Source: CAWICD01 sp052267165 (GTDB lineage Bacteria > Vulcanimicrobiota > Vulcanimicrobiia > Vulcanimicrobiales > Vulcanimicrobiaceae). Taken from it: a DNA stretch of 64,000 nucleotides. Shown in pieces: positions 8,650 to 16,889 of this stretch. The stretch spans positions 1 to 64,000 of the forward strand of contig JBKQHO010000039.1 of the NCBI GenBank assembly GCA_052267165.1. Direction: 5' to 3'. The notes under the pieces were generated by a model. That model did no database searches, was not told the origin of the DNA, and saw only the letters and a list, made by a program, of their open reading frames with translations. Every line of letters begins with the position of its first letter. Position 1 is the first letter of the stretch. The position numbers and the translations under genes are program-made.

Positions 8650-9764
8650 TCTCGATTCCTTCTTGCCGGCAAGAGTGAGGCCGGCGTCGCTAGTGCATGT
8701 CGAACGAGGTCCCCGGTGTAGAGGGCGCTCGGGAGAACCTCGCATTCAGCCCAGCAGCCGGGACAGGCTTGGACCCACCTTCGCCCCGCTCCGGCCTCCT
8801 CGCCGAACCAAATCTTCGCGAAGCTCTGCTCGCGTAAGTTGCCGACCCGCTTGCCGTTGAACTGACACGTCGGGACGTCGCCGTTGGGGAAGATGCGCAT
8901 GTGTGCGTTCAGCGCGACGCACTTGGGATTGGGACTGGCGCCGTGCTCGAGGAGCCGGCTGCGGATGCCCGCGAGGTAGTAGCGCTTCGCCGCCCGTTCG
9001 GGGATGGAATACGACGCGAGATCCTCTTCGATCGCGTCGAAGAGGCGCTCGAGGTCCTCGTGCGAGAGCTCGCCGTAGGTTTCGAACTGTCCCGGCCAGC
9101 GCGGGGCCAGATCGGCCTGGGGCGCGAGCGAATACGTGGCGCTGTCCTTGTAGGCAACGACGACTTGGTTCTTGATGCCGAGCGGCGCGAGCAGACGGTG
9201 CAGCGCTTCGTACTGCGCGGCACCGGACGAATCGACGACGGTCTGGTTCACGGCTAGCGTCAAGCGCAGCTCCTTGCGGCGCGGTGCGAGCACTTGCAGC
9301 GTTCGCATGGCCGAGCGAAAGGCGCCGGCATGGCCGCGAATCTCGTCGTGCTTCTCGCCGACGCCGTCGATCGAGACCAAGAGCTGGAGCGGCACGTTCT
9401 TGGGCCTGCGTTCACAGAAGTCGACGATGCGGTCGGTCAGAAAGCCGTTGGTCGTGACGTGCAACAGCGCCGGCTCGAGCCGGCCGGAGACGGCGCGCGC
9501 GATCTCGGTGAGGTCGCGCCGGACGAACGTTTCGCCGCCGGTCAGCCGCACCACGTCCATCGGCGGAAGCTGATCGAAGATACGCTCGATCTCGGCCAGC
9601 GTGAGATCGCCTTGCGAATCCTTGCGCCACGAGTCGCACATCACGCAACGCGCGTTGCAGGTGAAAGTAACGGTATAGGTGAGCATGCGCGGCAGGGACG
9701 CCACGTTGCGCTGGCGCTGCACGAGCGTCTGAACGAAGCCGGCAGCGCGCGAGAGCCCGTTCAC
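8646..9764 (-). CDS. Radical SAM/SPASM-like enzyme
   Basis: The N-terminal radical SAM cluster motif CNARCVMC (CxxxCxxC) binds a [4Fe-4S] that cleaves S-adenosylmethionine. TGGE follows and a C-terminal Cys-rich region (CVALNAHMRIFPNGDVPTC, then CPGCWAEC) resembles a SPASM/twitch auxiliary cluster. The start is GTG at 9764, which overlaps the glycosyltransferase stop (GTGA); its own stop overlaps the epimerase start (ATGA). This gives 372 residues. Substrate is unknown; being locked between a glycosyltransferase and a sugar epimerase suggests a modified glycan, glycolipid or peptide. Confidence 0.88.
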   Translation of the reverse strand: MNGLSRAAGFVQTLVQRQRNVASLPRMLTYTVTFTCNARCVMCDSWRKDSQGDLTLAEIERIFDQLPPMDVVRLTGGETFVRRDLTEIARAVSGRLEPALLHVTTNGFLTDRIVDFCERRPKNVPLQLLVSIDGVGEKHDEIRGHAGAFRSAMRTLQVLAPRRKELRLTLAVNQTVVDSSGAAQYEALHRLLAPLGIKNQVVVAYKDSATYSLAPQADLAPRWPGQFETYGELSHEDLERLFDAIEEDLASYSIPERAAKRYYLAGIRSRLLEHGASPNPKCVALNAHMRIFPNGDVPTCQFNGKRVGNLREQSFAKIWFGEEAGAGRRWVQACPGCWAECEVLPSALYTGDLVRHALATPASLLPARRNRE

Positions 9765-10927
9765 GACGGCAGCCGCCACGGGTCTTCCGCCCGCGGCACG
9801 CTGCCGACCAACGCCCCGAGAGGCGGAGGCGAAGCGGGCAGATGGCGGCGCAGCTCGGCGAGCGCGGCCGCGTTCCCGTTCATCCGTTCCGGGACGATGC
9901 GCGCGCGATACTGTTCGACGCGCGAGAGGAAACCGCGGACGATCCGCGCGCTGACCCGCTCGAACTCGGCCCATTCGCCGGTCCCTTCGCGCTCGAGCAG
10001 ATGCCCGTGCACGAGCTGCTCGGAATTGTTCGGCTCGGGAAATGCCAGCACGGGCTTCTGCAGGTAGAGCGCTTCGCCCAAGAGCTGATTGCCGGCCGTC
10101 GTCACGAGCGCGTGCGAGCTCGCGAGGTCGTCCACGAAGCGTTGCTCCTGGATCGGGAAGAAGTGAATTCTCCCGACGCTTTGACGCTCGCCGACGCCGT
10201 AAAAGCGGACTTCCCGGCCGCTCGCCTGGAGCGCCTCGATCAGCCGTTCCGAGCCGAACTTCCGAACGTAGACCACGAGGTGTTCGCCGTGGCTTCGCGG
10301 GGCGCGCAGGACCTGCGGACGCAGCATCGGTCCGACCGTGACGACGTGTCCGAGGCCAGGGCGGAGGTCCGGGAAAAAGAACGACGAGACGATCGTCGTC
10401 TCCTGGCCGCTGTAGAAGAGATCGACGACCGTGCCCAGCATCGCGGCGCGCAGCTGGAGCAGCTTCGGCAGATGCGAGAAGTCGCTGACGACCAGGAAAT
10501 GCTGGTGGTCGAGGCTGACGAAGGGCACGCCGCGCCGCACCGCTGCGCGCGCAATCGAGGGCTCGAAATCGGTGACGACCAGGTCGGGACGCTCTTCGTC
10601 GATCGCGCGTTCGAGCCGGGCAATGAGCGCTGGCAGCGTGGCCAGATACGAAAGCGCGCCCGTGGCCGTGCGCCGCAGCGACATCGCTTTGTCGGCATTG
10701 TATTCGAAGCGAAGCCCTGGGATCCGGACGACGCGCACGTCGGTGTCGGCGTAGAGCGGCGCGAGCAGATCGAAGGCATCATCGGGAGCGAAGATCGTGA
10801 CGGAATGCTCGGTGCGAAGCTGCTCGACGACTGCTCGAACCCGCGTCGCATGACCGCGCCCCTCGCCAGCGACGCCATAGAAGATTTTGGCCAACAGATT
10901 GCCTTGCCCCGTGCCGCATAACGGCAC
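9761..10927 (-). CDS. Glycosyltransferase, MJ1255/GT1-like
   Basis: 388 residues. The N-terminal FYGVAGEGRGHATR loop and a C-terminal donor-binding half with TTAGNQLLGEALYLQKP and PEPNNSEQLVHG match GT-B enzymes of the Glyco_trans_1_3 type (MurG-like fold). ATG 10927 is used, though a Leu codon just before AKIFYGVAG would fit the family better as a start. It is first of three coupled genes. Acceptor and sugar are not visible from sequence. Confidence 0.82.
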   Translation of the reverse strand: MPLCGTGQGNLLAKIFYGVAGEGRGHATRVRAVVEQLRTEHSVTIFAPDDAFDLLAPLYADTDVRVVRIPGLRFEYNADKAMSLRRTATGALSYLATLPALIARLERAIDEERPDLVVTDFEPSIARAAVRRGVPFVSLDHQHFLVVSDFSHLPKLLQLRAAMLGTVVDLFYSGQETTIVSSFFFPDLRPGLGHVVTVGPMLRPQVLRAPRSHGEHLVVYVRKFGSERLIEALQASGREVRFYGVGERQSVGRIHFFPIQEQRFVDDLASSHALVTTAGNQLLGEALYLQKPVLAFPEPNNSEQLVHGHLLEREGTGEWAEFERVSARIVRGFLSRVEQYRARIVPERMNGNAAALAELRRHLPASPPPLGALVGSVPRAEDPWRLPS

Positions 10928-11114
10928 GATCGACGCGCCGAGTTGCCTAGGATGACGCCAGTAACTTCTCCCGAACCGCAGTCTTAGGCCTTCGATACGT
11001 CGCTTCTAGGTTTTCCTTAAAAACAGAGCCGCACGGCGCTTTACCGAAGGCTGATCCGGCCGGCCTAGGCTGGAAACCGCGGTTCGCCGCCGAAATGCCG
11101 CTCCGTATCGCCGT

Positions 11115-11885
11115 ATGGCGACCCGCTTAACCTGCAGCGGCATACGTACCGGCCGTTTGTTCGCACTTACCGTTGCGCTAGCCGTGGCCCTAACCGTTCC
11201 GGCCCAGGCCGCCGATGCGTCGACGTATGACGGATTCCTACCCGGCGGGGCCCGCTATCTGATCGATATGCTGGCTCAATCATCCGAGACGGGCCGCGCG
11301 CGGATCGCGCTGGCGAGGGCGCTCATGCAACTACCGCACTGGTGGAACGAATTTGAGCCGCAACCTATGACGGAGCCGGCGCGCGAGACAGCTGACGAAC
11401 AGACGTTGGAGATGCTGCGGCTGTCGGACTTCGTCTTTGACGCCTTTGCGGAATTGGAGAAGCGCGCCGGCGGGACGCCGTTTACGACCGTTGGCATGGA
11501 CTATGCACGCCTCTTCGAAGCGTCGCCGGACCGCAAAGAGGTCGAGCTACTCCACCGGCATGCCGGTCTCGATATCGCGGACGACTTGCGCAGGTTGAAT
11601 TCCGCCCCGCGCGTCGTCGCCGCTCCTGGCGCTCTTCATTATCTTCGCAATGCGGCCGACCTCAGTGGGAAGGTCGCCGTCCCGGTGCTCATGCTGCATA
11701 CCGACGGCGACCAGTTAGTGCCGGCGGCCAACGAGCGTGCATACCTTGAAACCATCATGCATGCCGGACGCGCGGAGCTTGTTCGCGCGACGTTCGTCCA
11801 CCGAGCAGGCCACTGCACCTTTACGAACGGCGAGACGCTTGCTGCGCTTCAAGTGCTCGAGGTGCGCCTCAACACGGGGTCTTAG
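11115..11885 (+). CDS. Alpha/beta-hydrolase C-terminal half fused to a signal peptide; nucleophile half absent
   Basis: 256 residues. Residues 1-34 form a signal peptide. The rest resembles the cap and C-terminal half of secreted alpha/beta-hydrolases: a helical cap, then VPVLMLHTDGDQLVPA with the catalytic Asp and HRAGHC with the catalytic His. The N-terminal half that should carry the oxyanion loop and GxSxG nucleophile is missing, so it is probably inactive. The signal peptide joins the cap directly, as an internal in-frame deletion would leave it. Alternatives are a pseudoenzyme or an assembly error. Confidence 0.6.
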   Translation: MATRLTCSGIRTGRLFALTVALAVALTVPAQAADASTYDGFLPGGARYLIDMLAQSSETGRARIALARALMQLPHWWNEFEPQPMTEPARETADEQTLEMLRLSDFVFDAFAELEKRAGGTPFTTVGMDYARLFEASPDRKEVELLHRHAGLDIADDLRRLNSAPRVVAAPGALHYLRNAADLSGKVAVPVLMLHTDGDQLVPAANERAYLETIMHAGRAELVRATFVHRAGHCTFTNGETLAALQVLEVRLNTGS

Positions 11886-12032
11886 CCGAGCACATCGCCA
11901 AGCGCACTCAACACCCGCGCGACGCGGTTCCGCACACGACTCAACGTCCTGCTCAACGACGCGGGCAAAGAAGTGCCGGCGGCTGCGGCCTTCGAGTCGT
12001 ACTCGCCGCCGGGGTTCTTCCGTTCGAACCGG

Positions 12033-12980
12033 CTACAGTAGAACGGCAAAACCGGCGCCGAGAGCGTGCTGGTCGTAGCCGGGAGTCGGCAGCAGGTTGA
12101 ACTCGAGCTCGACGTCGAGCACGACGTTGGGCGAGACCGCTTGCTGGATCCCAATGAACGCGCGATTCCCGGTGCCGCTGCCGGGTGCGGTCGGCGTCGT
12201 GATCTGGTCCTGCAACAACAGTGTTGTCGGCGTAGCCAGCGCGTACGATACGCCGAGTGCGGGCTGGTAGGCGAAGAAGCGCGCTGTCGCTCCGCTTCCG
12301 TTCGCCGCTCCGTTGAGCAGCAGATTCTGCGTCGTCGAGATGGCGATCCGGCTGCTCAGCGGCACGGTCGCGCTGTAACCGAGGAGATACGTCGGAATGC
12401 CGGCGGAAAAGCCGAACGCTCCGGCCGGATAACCCGTCGGCAGCGTGACGAAGAGCTCGAGCCCGTCCTGAATCCAAGGCCGGTCGCGAAAGAGATGCTT
12501 GAAACCGCAACCCGCGTCTTGCTGGCCGGTCGCGGGCACGAAGGTGCCACCCAGGTCGGCGCCCGACCGGCGAGACAAGATGAGGCTTGGAGAAACGACG
12601 ACTTCGTTTCCAGCGCCGATGCCGAAGCGTACAAGCGAATTGGGATATGTCGATAGCGTGCTCATCCCGTCGGCGCTCGTCACCTGATTGCGATAGCCGG
12701 CCTCGAGCACGACGCGGCCTTTTGGAACGACGCACGGCGCGCCGTTGACGGCGACCCCCCGGCCGAGACCGGGTCGGTCGACGAGCGCCACGACAGCCCC
12801 TTGCGCGCACGGCCCGGCGGGGCTCGCCGAAGGCATCGCAACCGGAAGGTGCGGGGTGTCGGCCTTGGAAGCGAGGGGCGCGAGAAGCGCCGCGAGCGCG
12901 AGCAGCAGCGCGCTCGAAACGATCGCTCGCCGCGAACCGAGCGAACGGAAGCGGCGCGTCCCGCGTTCAGCGATGCGCAC
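12033..12980 (-). CDS. Outer-membrane beta-barrel protein
   Basis: 315 residues with a signal peptide (about residues 20-41). The mature part is rich in alternating aromatic/polar strands (VVLEAGYRNQVT, GLELFVTLPTGYPAG, LGVSYALATPTTLLL) typical of a 10-12 strand barrel, ending LGAGFAVLL. Two Cys pairs may be bridged. Such proteins are often labelled transporter or MetA-pathway-like; cargo is unknown. No neighbour suggests a role. Confidence 0.6.
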   Translation of the reverse strand: MRIAERGTRRFRSLGSRRAIVSSALLLALAALLAPLASKADTPHLPVAMPSASPAGPCAQGAVVALVDRPGLGRGVAVNGAPCVVPKGRVVLEAGYRNQVTSADGMSTLSTYPNSLVRFGIGAGNEVVVSPSLILSRRSGADLGGTFVPATGQQDAGCGFKHLFRDRPWIQDGLELFVTLPTGYPAGAFGFSAGIPTYLLGYSATVPLSSRIAISTTQNLLLNGAANGSGATARFFAYQPALGVSYALATPTTLLLQDQITTPTAPGSGTGNRAFIGIQQAVSPNVVLDVELEFNLLPTPGYDQHALGAGFAVLL

Positions 12981-12990
12981 GCTGGTAAGC

Positions 12991-13144
12991 TGCGATTGGC
13001 CGGAGCACGAGGGAGCTGCGAGTCCTCAAGAGTTTAGGCGGCCAGCTGTCACTCTTCGGAGTCGACGAGGGATTCAAAGCGCAGGTCGACCGCAATCTCA
13101 AGGAGTTGTTGGCCACCTTCGTTCCAGCGAAAGTCCCCGCCTAG
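12991..13144 (+). pseudogene. Orphan C-terminal gene fragment without a start codon
   Basis: The plus frame after a TAA at about 12988 reads 50 residues ending GVDEGFKAQVDRNLKEL...VPAKVPA and a TAG at 13142-13144. The stretch has the composition of a real amphipathic protein tail but no usable ATG, GTG or TTG before it. It may be the remnant of a gene whose front was lost. Low confidence; family not recognised. Confidence 0.25.
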
Positions 13145-13167
13145 CCCAGCGCGCTCGTGCCGCGACC

Positions 13168-13830
13168 TCAATCCACGATCGGTTCGTAGCCGCGTCCGAT
13201 GACGACGTCGAGCAGCGGAACGAGCGTGGCCTGCTGCATTATCGGCGGCGGCGTGCCCGGCGGGGCGATCGTCCCTGCGCGATTGTGCCAATAGGTCGGC
13301 AGCCCGACTCGCGCCGTACCGACGAGATCGTAGCTGGAGCCGGCGACGAAGAGGCATCGCTCCGGCGGCAGGTCCAGTCGCTCGAGCGCGAGCTGATACG
13401 GACGCGGGTCGGGTTTATAGAAGCCGGCCTGTTCCGCCGTGACGACGACGTCGAGCGGGACGCCGATCTGCGCGACCGCGACGACGCCTAGGTGATTCGA
13501 ACAGTTCGTCACCACGGCAAGACGGATCTCCCGCCGGCGCAGTTCTTGCAAGACTTCGCAAACCTCGGACCAAGGGCGCAACTCCGCGTAGCGCGCCGCG
13601 AGTTGGCCGGCAAGCATTGTCGGTAAGCCGGCCGCAAGCGCAGCCTCTGCCACGAGCTCCTCGTACGGCCGGTACGTGCCCGTCCGGTACGTTATGTCCA
13701 AATATGCCCAGCGCCAGCGCCGGCCGTCCTCGACGCTGCCCGCTACCGCATCCCATAGGGTCCAAGAATCCAGCAGGCCGCTAAGGAGATCGAAAATGAC
13801 GGCGTCGTATCGTCGCGGCAGTGAGAACAT
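13168..13830 (-). CDS. HAD-superfamily hydrolase, haloacid-dehalogenase type
   Basis: 220 residues from ATG 13830, which has GGAGAAGGCGAGG upstream; the longer open frame to 14247 is not supported. Motif I is VIFDLLSGLLD, with the nucleophile Asp followed by Leu rather than a second Asp, as in L-2-haloacid dehalogenases (FDAYGTL type). VVTNCSN is motif II, YKPDPRPY carries the motif III Lys, and VAGSSYDLVGA-like is motif IV. Substrate cannot be told: haloacid, phosphoester or phosphonate are possible. Confidence 0.8.
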   Translation of the reverse strand: MFSLPRRYDAVIFDLLSGLLDSWTLWDAVAGSVEDGRRWRWAYLDITYRTGTYRPYEELVAEAALAAGLPTMLAGQLAARYAELRPWSEVCEVLQELRRREIRLAVVTNCSNHLGVVAVAQIGVPLDVVVTAEQAGFYKPDPRPYQLALERLDLPPERCLFVAGSSYDLVGTARVGLPTYWHNRAGTIAPPGTPPPIMQQATLVPLLDVVIGRGYEPIVD

Positions 13831-14189
13831 GGCGACCTCGCCTTCTCCACATTCCGGCAGCCTATCGGAATACACTCGGGGCTTGCGTAGTGCCCCAAGC
13901 GTGCGTGCCAAGGAAGGTTGCGCATCAAAAAGAAGAGCAACGGCACGCACTGAGCGGCCGTGCTCGGTTCGTGCCGCTGCCGGTTCCCCCGAGTCCCCTT
14001 GTTCGGTGATCGAACGGCTTGGGCTCGGAGCTGATCCGCTCATCCCTGAGCGATGATAATCCAAACGGGTCTTCGCGTAGAATAGCCGTCGCCGCGAAAC
14101 TAGTCTGTACGGTTTTAACATAATTGGACACTCGACGACGCGCGTCGCGGACATGAGCGTGCGGGAACGCTCCCTTGCGAGCCCGGTAG
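13831..14189. other. ~360-bp intergenic region upstream of HAD gene
   Basis: No coding signal. Contains a CGACGCGCGTCG palindrome near 14135 and an AT-rich patch (TTTTAACATAATTGG) near 14112. The right edge adjoins a transposase remnant, so part may be insertion-sequence debris. Confidence 0.3.
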
Positions 14190-14825
14190 GTAAGCGAGAC
14201 GGATCGCTTTGGGAACCGCCTCGGTTCCCGGCGCATTGCGCTGCCACTGTGCGGCGCGTCGAGGCCGCAGGCGGAGACCGCGATCGCCGAGTGCGTCAAG
14301 GAAATCATCGGGATTGCGATTCGCGCCGGCAAGCCGGTCTCCATTGAGACGTTGAACGTTGCCCGCAAGAAGGCGCAGCTCTTGTATGCCAAGCCCAAGA
14401 CGCAGCGGATGCTGTCATCGTTCGCCTACACGAAGTTTGCTAAGCTGCTGAAGGCTCGCGCGTTCGATACCGGGATCGAGGTCGTTGACGCCAATCCCGC
14501 TTACTCCTCAAAAATCGGGAAACAGCAGTATGCTCGCCGGTATGGTTTGAGCGTGCATCTGGTCGCGGCGCTCGTGCTGGCACGACGCGCTCATGGGTTT
14601 CGTGACCGCTCTGTCTCCAGCGGTAGGCAACGCTCCGGTGCGACTCGTGAAGATCGCACCGGACACGTACCTCTCGGGCAGGACACACGGCGTAGCGGAA
14701 GAGCCGAGGTCGTACCTCACCTGCGGTCGCCGGACGGAGCCGGCGATCCTCACGTCGTTCGGATCAAAACGGGCGCGTGTGCGATCGAACCGCAGGTCTC
14801 GAGTGGGTGGGATAAATGTCCATGA
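14190..14825 (+). pseudogene. TnpB-like (IS200/IS605 or IS607 type) transposase-associated nuclease, remnant
   Basis: The frame from 14190 reads DRFGNRLGSRRI, then VSIETLNVARKKAQL, a block ending ANPAYSSKIGKQQYA, and SVHLVAALVLARRA. This is the RuvC-like C-terminal core of TnpB-related proteins, including the second acidic residue (Glu of SIETL). There is no start codon in frame and the N-terminal half, with the first catalytic Asp, is missing. After about 14600 the match fades, so the tail is also degraded or frameshifted. GGGAACCG/CGGTTCCC at 14211-14229 can form a hairpin inside it. Intact relatives are RNA-guided nucleases; this copy should be inert. Confidence 0.75.
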
Positions 14826-14899
14826 TTTTAGGAACGGTATATGATGGGCATCTACCCAGACCCGGCAGCGAGGTGTGAGCGAGCGAGCGATAGGCACGC

Positions 14900-15436
14900 A
14901 TGAGTTCGGGATTCGTCGTCGAGGCGCTTGACGGGCGGCCGGAAGTGATCTCGGCCTTGAGCGACCTCATCATCGAAGTCGTGGCCAACGGCGGTTCGGT
15001 CAGCTTCATGCATCCGCTGGCGCCGCAAGCGGCGGCTTCCTTCTGGCAGGCCTCGCTCGCGGCTGCGGCCCGCGGCGAGCGCGTCGTGCTGGGCGCCCGT
15101 GACGGCGACGCGTTGATCGGAACGGTCACGCTCATCCTCGATTGCCCGCCGAATCAACCGCACCGCGCCGAGATCGCCAAGCTGATGACCCGCGTCAGCC
15201 ACCGTCGCCGCGGCGTCGCACGAGCCTTGATGCTGGCGGCCGAACGCATCGCAGTCGAGCGCGGGCGGACGCTCCTGAACCTGGATACAGCGGTCGAAGA
15301 CGGCGCGGCAGAGTTCTATGAGGGATTGGGCTATCAAAAGGTGGGCGTGATTCCGGATTATGCGCTAAAGCCGCACGGCGGCTTGACGGGCACGATCATT
15401 TACTACAAGCGGATCAGCGCAGCGCCCAGCTTGTAG
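14900..15436 (+). CDS. GNAT-family N-acetyltransferase
   Basis: 178 residues with the GNAT acetyl-CoA fold: AEIAKLMTRVSHRRRGVARALM carries the V-x-x-x-x-R-x-x-G-x-A pyrophosphate loop (here RRRGVA), and AAEFYEGLGYQKVGV is motif B. The enzyme acetylates an amine; related proteins acetylate antibiotics or polyamines. ATG 14900 has no strong ribosome binding site. A GC hairpin at 15562 follows 125 bp after the stop. Confidence 0.85.
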   Translation: MSSGFVVEALDGRPEVISALSDLIIEVVANGGSVSFMHPLAPQAAASFWQASLAAAARGERVVLGARDGDALIGTVTLILDCPPNQPHRAEIAKLMTRVSHRRRGVARALMLAAERIAVERGRTLLNLDTAVEDGAAEFYEGLGYQKVGVIPDYALKPHGGLTGTIIYYKRISAAPSL

Positions 15437-15561
15437 AGTACACACGCTCCTTCATGGCTCGGGGCGTTGCCTAGCCTAGCCAATGGCGCCCAGCGTGAGA
15501 CGGTGCGTCCAAGAAATCTCCTTTACGCGCATCGCCGAGGCGTGAATGCTATGGAAATGAA

Positions 15562-15588
15562 GAGGCCTCGCATGTCCGGCGAGGCCTC
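15562..15588. terminator. GC-rich perfect hairpin, possible U-less terminator
   Basis: A 10-bp inverted repeat (GAGGCCTCGC / GCGAGGCCTC) around a 7-base loop, 125 bp after the acetyltransferase stop. No T-run follows. A similar hairpin with the same CATGT-type loop and GCCTCCAA flank is at 62651-62680. Confidence 0.45.
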
Positions 15589-15811
15589 CAACTCAACACA
15601 TCGTTGCTTATCGATACATCTAGATGTCGCAAACCCCGCTGGCCTCGAGACGGCAGCCGCAACAACAGGACAGAACGTACGGGCGCTTCGAAACTTGTAG
15701 TGGGCGACAAAGCGGAGGAGCGGGCAAACGCCCCGACGGGGGACACGGCTTTGAAGGTGAGGGTCGGCCCTGCGGCGCTACCAACCACAACTCCTGAAGA
15801 GCCTCATAACG
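15589..15811. other. Non-coding stretch between hairpin and tmRNA terminator
   Basis: Frames through here give no recognisable protein and one of the longest runs on into the tmRNA antisense strand, so it is rejected. Nothing else was seen. Confidence 0.35.
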
Positions 15812-15837
15812 AAAAAGGCACAGATGACCGGAGTCAT
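15812..15837 (-). terminator. Probable intrinsic terminator of ssrA
   Basis: Reading the minus strand, 27 bases after the tmRNA CCA end, ATGAC-TCCG-GTCAT forms a short stem and is followed by CTGTGCC and TTTTT. Stem is only 5 bp, so strength is modest, but position and U-run fit. Confidence 0.5.
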
Positions 15838-15863
15838 TTGTACCCACGCGAATCTTGGAATCT

Positions 15864-16216
15864 TGGTGGAGCTGTCGGGGAACTGCCCCCCGAGTCCGAA
15901 ACGCCGGACTAACGCTTTCTCCAGGCTCAGCTTCGATTTTGTCTTAGGTCGTCGAGCGTCTCGAAACCAGACTATCGGCGACGGCAACTCCCTGATCTCG
16001 GATGGTTCGCAGAGCGGACTCCCCATCCCAGCCGGCCTTTATTGACGGTTCGGACGGCGGCGTCGGCGACCCCGTCCGGACCGTGACTAACCTAGTTTAG
16101 GCAGCCAGTGCGTAGTTGTTGTTCGCGTGTATAACGCTTGCGATCGTTTAAGGAGTGCTCGCAACTCCGCCTGCTTACATTACCCACGGATCATCCCGTC
16201 GAAGCTGCTCAGCCCC
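15864..16216 (-). ncRNA. ssrA: Transfer-messenger RNA (ssrA)
   Basis: 353-nt one-piece tmRNA that rescues stalled ribosomes. The 5' end reads GGGGCTGAGCAGCTTCGACG, matching the conserved tmRNA 5' tRNA-like half; the 3' end reads GGGGGGCAGTTCCCCGACAG followed by CTCCACCA, the T-arm, acceptor strand and encoded CCA. The two ends pair as an acceptor stem. The tag frame lies at 16126-16097: GCG AAC AAC AAC TAC GCA CTG GCT GCC TAA, coding ANNNYALAA, whose ALAA end is the usual degron for ClpXP. Protein-coding frames called over this interval are spurious. Confidence 0.95.
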
Positions 16217-16298
16217 GCGATCCGACCGAAAGAGCCAGCCTGAGCCGGCAACTCTCACCGCCCTCCAACGCTTTCCCGGTCGGGAAAGGTTGCAGTCC

Positions 16299-16835
16299 CT
16301 AGAGCTGGACCCGGAAGTCGACGGAGAACGCGCTCGGGTCGATCCCCTGCGAAGAGGGCATGAGCTTGTAGGTCCCCTGGATCGAGACCCCCGCGCCTCC
16401 CGGCAGCTGGAACAGGGTGTCACCGACGAAGAGGTTCGTCCCGACCCCCGCCCACGAGTAGCTGGGCGCGGCGGTGAACGACGGACGGGCGTTGACCTGG
16501 TAGACCGAGATCCCAGCCCCCGCATAGAGCGGCGTCGTCAGGCGTCCCGCCACTCCGAAACCGTACGCATTGAGGTTCCCCGCGGTGTGGGATCCACCGG
16601 AGTAGTCGAACTGAAACGACGCTCGGATCGGGATGATGGTCTTCGGCCCGAAGTCGTAGTTGAAACCGAGGTCGGTCTGGACGTCGCCTCCGGCGTTGCG
16701 CGCGTTGTCCTGCAAGAGGAACTGGGGCCCGATCTGAATCGAGATTGGGGTCGAATCAGCGCGCGCGGGGACCGCCGCCGCGCCGAGCACCGCGACGGCT
16801 GCGGCCGCGGCCAAGCAAGAGCTTAGCGTTTTCAT
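16299..16835 (-). CDS. Small outer-membrane beta-barrel protein
   Basis: 178 residues from ATG 16835 (MKTLSSCLAAAAAVAVLGAA), a clear signal peptide cleaved near ARA-DS. The mature part is repeated amphipathic beta-strands (TDLGFNYDFGPKTIIPIRASF, GVGTNLFVGDTLF) ending FSVDFRVQL, which suits an 8-strand barrel. A longer frame continuing antisense through the antiporter is rejected. It is divergent from the antiporter with 54 bp between the starts. Confidence 0.65.
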   Translation of the reverse strand: MKTLSSCLAAAAAVAVLGAAAVPARADSTPISIQIGPQFLLQDNARNAGGDVQTDLGFNYDFGPKTIIPIRASFQFDYSGGSHTAGNLNAYGFGVAGRLTTPLYAGAGISVYQVNARPSFTAAPSYSWAGVGTNLFVGDTLFQLPGGAGVSIQGTYKLMPSSQGIDPSAFSVDFRVQL

Positions 16836-16889
16836 TGCGCTTGGACTTCTGCAACCGGTCCCCGTCCGCCCTCGGTTACAAGCGACGCC

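Noticed and set aside
15467..16045. Several short plus and minus frames around the tmRNA
   Set aside because: They overlap the tmRNA or lack any recognisable protein features.
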